NCBI GenBank assembly: GCA_000467715.1
Contig: AJFK01000337.1
Coordinates: 1 to 34,196, forward strand
From: Hysterium pulicare CBS 123377
Lineage: Eukaryota > Ascomycota > Dothideomycetes > Hysteriales > Hysteriaceae
Direction: 5' to 3'
DNA length: 34,196 nt
The first letter of the stretch is position 1; the number at the start of each line of letters is the position of its first letter. The translations under genes and the position numbers were made by a program. Below are positions 32,701 through 34,196 of this stretch, one piece after another. The notes below the pieces were generated by a model that saw only the letters and a program-made list of their open reading frames with translations, was not told the DNA's origin and did not search any database.

Positions 32701-33364
32701 CATGTGGACAAACATCCGTGGAACGGGTCTCGCATACGGAACTGGCTTTTCCCGCGCCGTCGCTACCGGTCTGCTCGGCTTCCGAATCTACAGATCTCCA
32801 GATACCTTCAAGGCTTATCAGACAGCTAGAACGGTAGTCCAGGACTTCGTGGATGGGAAGCAGAGCTTCGAACGCCATGCGCTTGAGGGTGCCATTTCGA
32901 GCATTGTGGTTGAATTCGTTGATGAGCAGACGACCATGGTCACGGCTGCTAAACAGAGCTTTGTCAATCAGGTTATTAAGGGCATTCCGAAGGACTATAG
33001 CGACATTATGCTCAGGCAGGTCCGTGCGGTTGGTGTTGAAGATATCCTGGCTGTTATGAAGGAGTATGTCCTTCCTGTCTTCGAGCCTGGCAAGACCGAC
33101 GTCGTTGTCACCTGCGCCAGTATCATGGAAGAAGTAAGTTCCCTTTTTCTAGTTTCCTTTTTCGAGCTTGGTGGCTTCAAGGTACTAACGCGAATCTAGA
33201 ATCTGAAGAAGAATCTAGAGGGTGCTGGCTTCAAGCCAGAAGTGCACCCTCTGGCCTTCTTCCAGGACGACTACGGACTGGAGGCTCCTGGCAGTTCGGA
33301 GGAGGAGGACGAGGATGAGGAGAGTGGGGAGGATGGGGATGAGGATGAGAGTGAGGAGGAATAG
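29793..33364 (+). CDS. M16 family zinc metalloprotease (Sdd3/Mug138 type)
   Basis: Inverzincin peptidase related to yeast Sdd3 (YOL098C) and fission yeast Mug138, large cytosolic insulin-degrading-enzyme relatives of poorly known function. Exons 29793-29930, 30035-30086, 30142-30170, 30222-30360, 30417-30513, 30562-31001, 31053-33133 and 33200-33364 give 1046 residues, the normal size. The inverted zinc motif HTLEH (residues 65-69) is encoded by a 29 nt exon. GSRSYPYKGVLDKIATRSYS, NAWTATDSTVYTLDTAGWEG and VVYSEMQGVQNNQNERM are the typical following blocks. The middle has a Lys/Glu-rich coiled stretch (about 400-430). The end is an acidic tail (EEEDEDEESGEDGDEDESEEE). Donors include GTTCGT (31002). 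The sequence is intact and looks active. Confidence 0.95.
29971..30002 (+). repeat. Tandem repeat TGATATTT x4 in an M16 intron
   Basis: Four perfect copies of the 8-mer TGATATTT sit inside the 104 nt intron at 29931-30034 of the protease gene, followed by TGG and a CTGAC branch region. It is AT-rich, short and likely neutral, but being perfect it may vary in copy number between strains. Confidence 0.9.
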
Positions 33365-34196
33365 AGCTTTCTATTCTAGTTAGGATTTTAGAATCCTAAA
33401 TTCTCTCTATACAAAAGCAGGCTCTAGAAAATGAAAAATACTATGATTGACTTGATGACTCCTCAGTATATGAAAAATCTATGTAATAAGTGACCTAATT
33501 CACAATCCAACGCGCGTCTCGGCTTTAATGAAACTAAGGCTATGGTTGTTCTCTATTCACAGCATTCACGTCTGCCTACCTTCTCCCTTTCAGCTTTTAC
33601 ACACAACCCTCAACTGCTCCCGTCCTCTTCTCCTCAACAACCCTAAGCTTCAATCTACCAACCTTCGTCTCTATACCCTAGAAATCTATACTTTTAAGCT
33701 TAATGTAAGTAAAAAGTCTCTTTTCTACCTCCACCTACCTAACTAAACCTCCTTCCTCCCTCTCTCCCACACACCCACCTCAACTACTCCCACCACACTA
33801 TACCCTACCACCTCAACCCTCACTCTCAAACCCCAGCCCTCTCTACCCCAGAAACCCGCTTCCTTTCCCCTCTTTAAAAACCCACTCCACTCTTACCCTT
33901 TTTCTGCTAACACCCTCCCAGCACCATCTCACCGGAAGATGCTCTCCACACTCGCCGCCACCCTAATCACTCTCTCCACCCTCATATTCCTGGCTGTTGT
34001 GGTGCTTCTTCTGTGCATCTTCTTCGAATTGGGTGTTTGGAGCCGGTTCAAAAAGTGGGTTTTGGGTGAGGTGGTGGTTATGGGTGGGGAGACGGGGTTG
34101 GAGGCGGGGAGGATGGGGGTTTGGTAGGGTGGATGAAGGGGTAGGTGGAAGGGGGAAGGGGAAAGAGAGAGGGTGAGGCTTGAGAAGGGGGGGGGG
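33365..34196. other. Pyrimidine-rich region at the right edge
   Basis: From about 33560 to 33935 the plus strand is strongly C/T-rich (many CTCC, CACCC and TCTC runs), which in fungi often marks core promoters and leaders. The last 60 nt are G/A-rich and end in a G run. It contains the small ORF listed next. No repeat of known family was recognised. Confidence 0.55.
33939..34127 (+). CDS. Possible small single-pass membrane protein
   Basis: 62 codons downstream of the pyrimidine-rich stretch, starting at ATG with AAG before it. The first half is a strong hydrophobic helix (LATLITLSTLIFLAVVVLLL-like; about residues 8-32) followed by a basic, aromatic flank (ELGVWSRFKKWVLGE). The C-terminus is Gly/Glu-rich. 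This matches small fungal tail- or signal-anchored proteins, but no family is recognised. It could also be the first exon of a gene beyond the edge, or chance. Confidence 0.4.
   Translation: MLSTLAATLITLSTLIFLAVVVLLLCIFFELGVWSRFKKWVLGEVVVMGGETGLEAGRMGVW

Noticed and set aside
1-34196. tRNA genes, LTR elements, DNA transposons and CRISPR arrays
   Set aside because: Reading both strands showed no B-box-like tRNA core with a fitting partner, no long terminal repeats, no transposase frame and no spaced direct repeats.

Overview
The window is nuclear DNA from a filamentous ascomycete (Pezizomycotina; a Leotiomycete-like origin is a guess). The evidence is split genes on both strands, introns mostly of 47-130 nt with GT-AG ends and CTAAC/CTRAY-like branch sites, fungal-only protein families, and fungal versions of core eukaryotic proteins. 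I reconstructed exon-intron structures by hand and checked codon phase across every junction reported. I saw no rRNA, tRNA, CRISPR array, transposon or viral fossil.

Accessory half (1-20 kb). From the left there is a Liz1/Seo1-type MFS permease (minus strand, cut by the window edge), a flavin-containing monooxygenase (minus) and a TauD-like Fe(II)/2-oxoglutarate dioxygenase (plus). The last two share a 0.9 kb divergent promoter holding a perfect ATGRYRYCAT palindrome, the Cys3/MetR sulfur-regulator consensus. I read these three genes as a candidate organosulfur-scavenging group. Next come an mpaB-type ER oxygenase and a divergent polytopic membrane protein of unknown function, a 969-residue disordered Q/M-rich protein, a SAM-dependent methyltransferase with two unusually long introns, a 347-residue basic protein of unknown function, and a 119-residue Cys-rich protein.

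Housekeeping half (20-33.4 kb). This holds LSM6 (U6 snRNP / mRNA decay), head to head with a Rad60/Esc2-type protein carrying SUMO-like domains. They are followed by TRM112 (methyltransferase activator), YTM1 (60S biogenesis), a ZW10/Dsl1 tether with a Trp-rich acidic insert resembling the COPI-binding lasso of Dsl1, and a large M16 metalloprotease of the yeast Sdd3 / fission yeast Mug138 type. The M16 gene may have an in-frame 110-residue N-terminal extension spread over two look-alike 111-112 nt introns.

The last 0.8 kb is a pyrimidine-rich stretch with one possible small membrane-protein ORF. The most interesting points are the sulfur promoter site and its gene group, the look-alike introns and optional N-terminus of the M16 gene, the Trp motifs in the ZW10/Dsl1 protein, and the long methyltransferase introns, one of which contains an antisense ORF.
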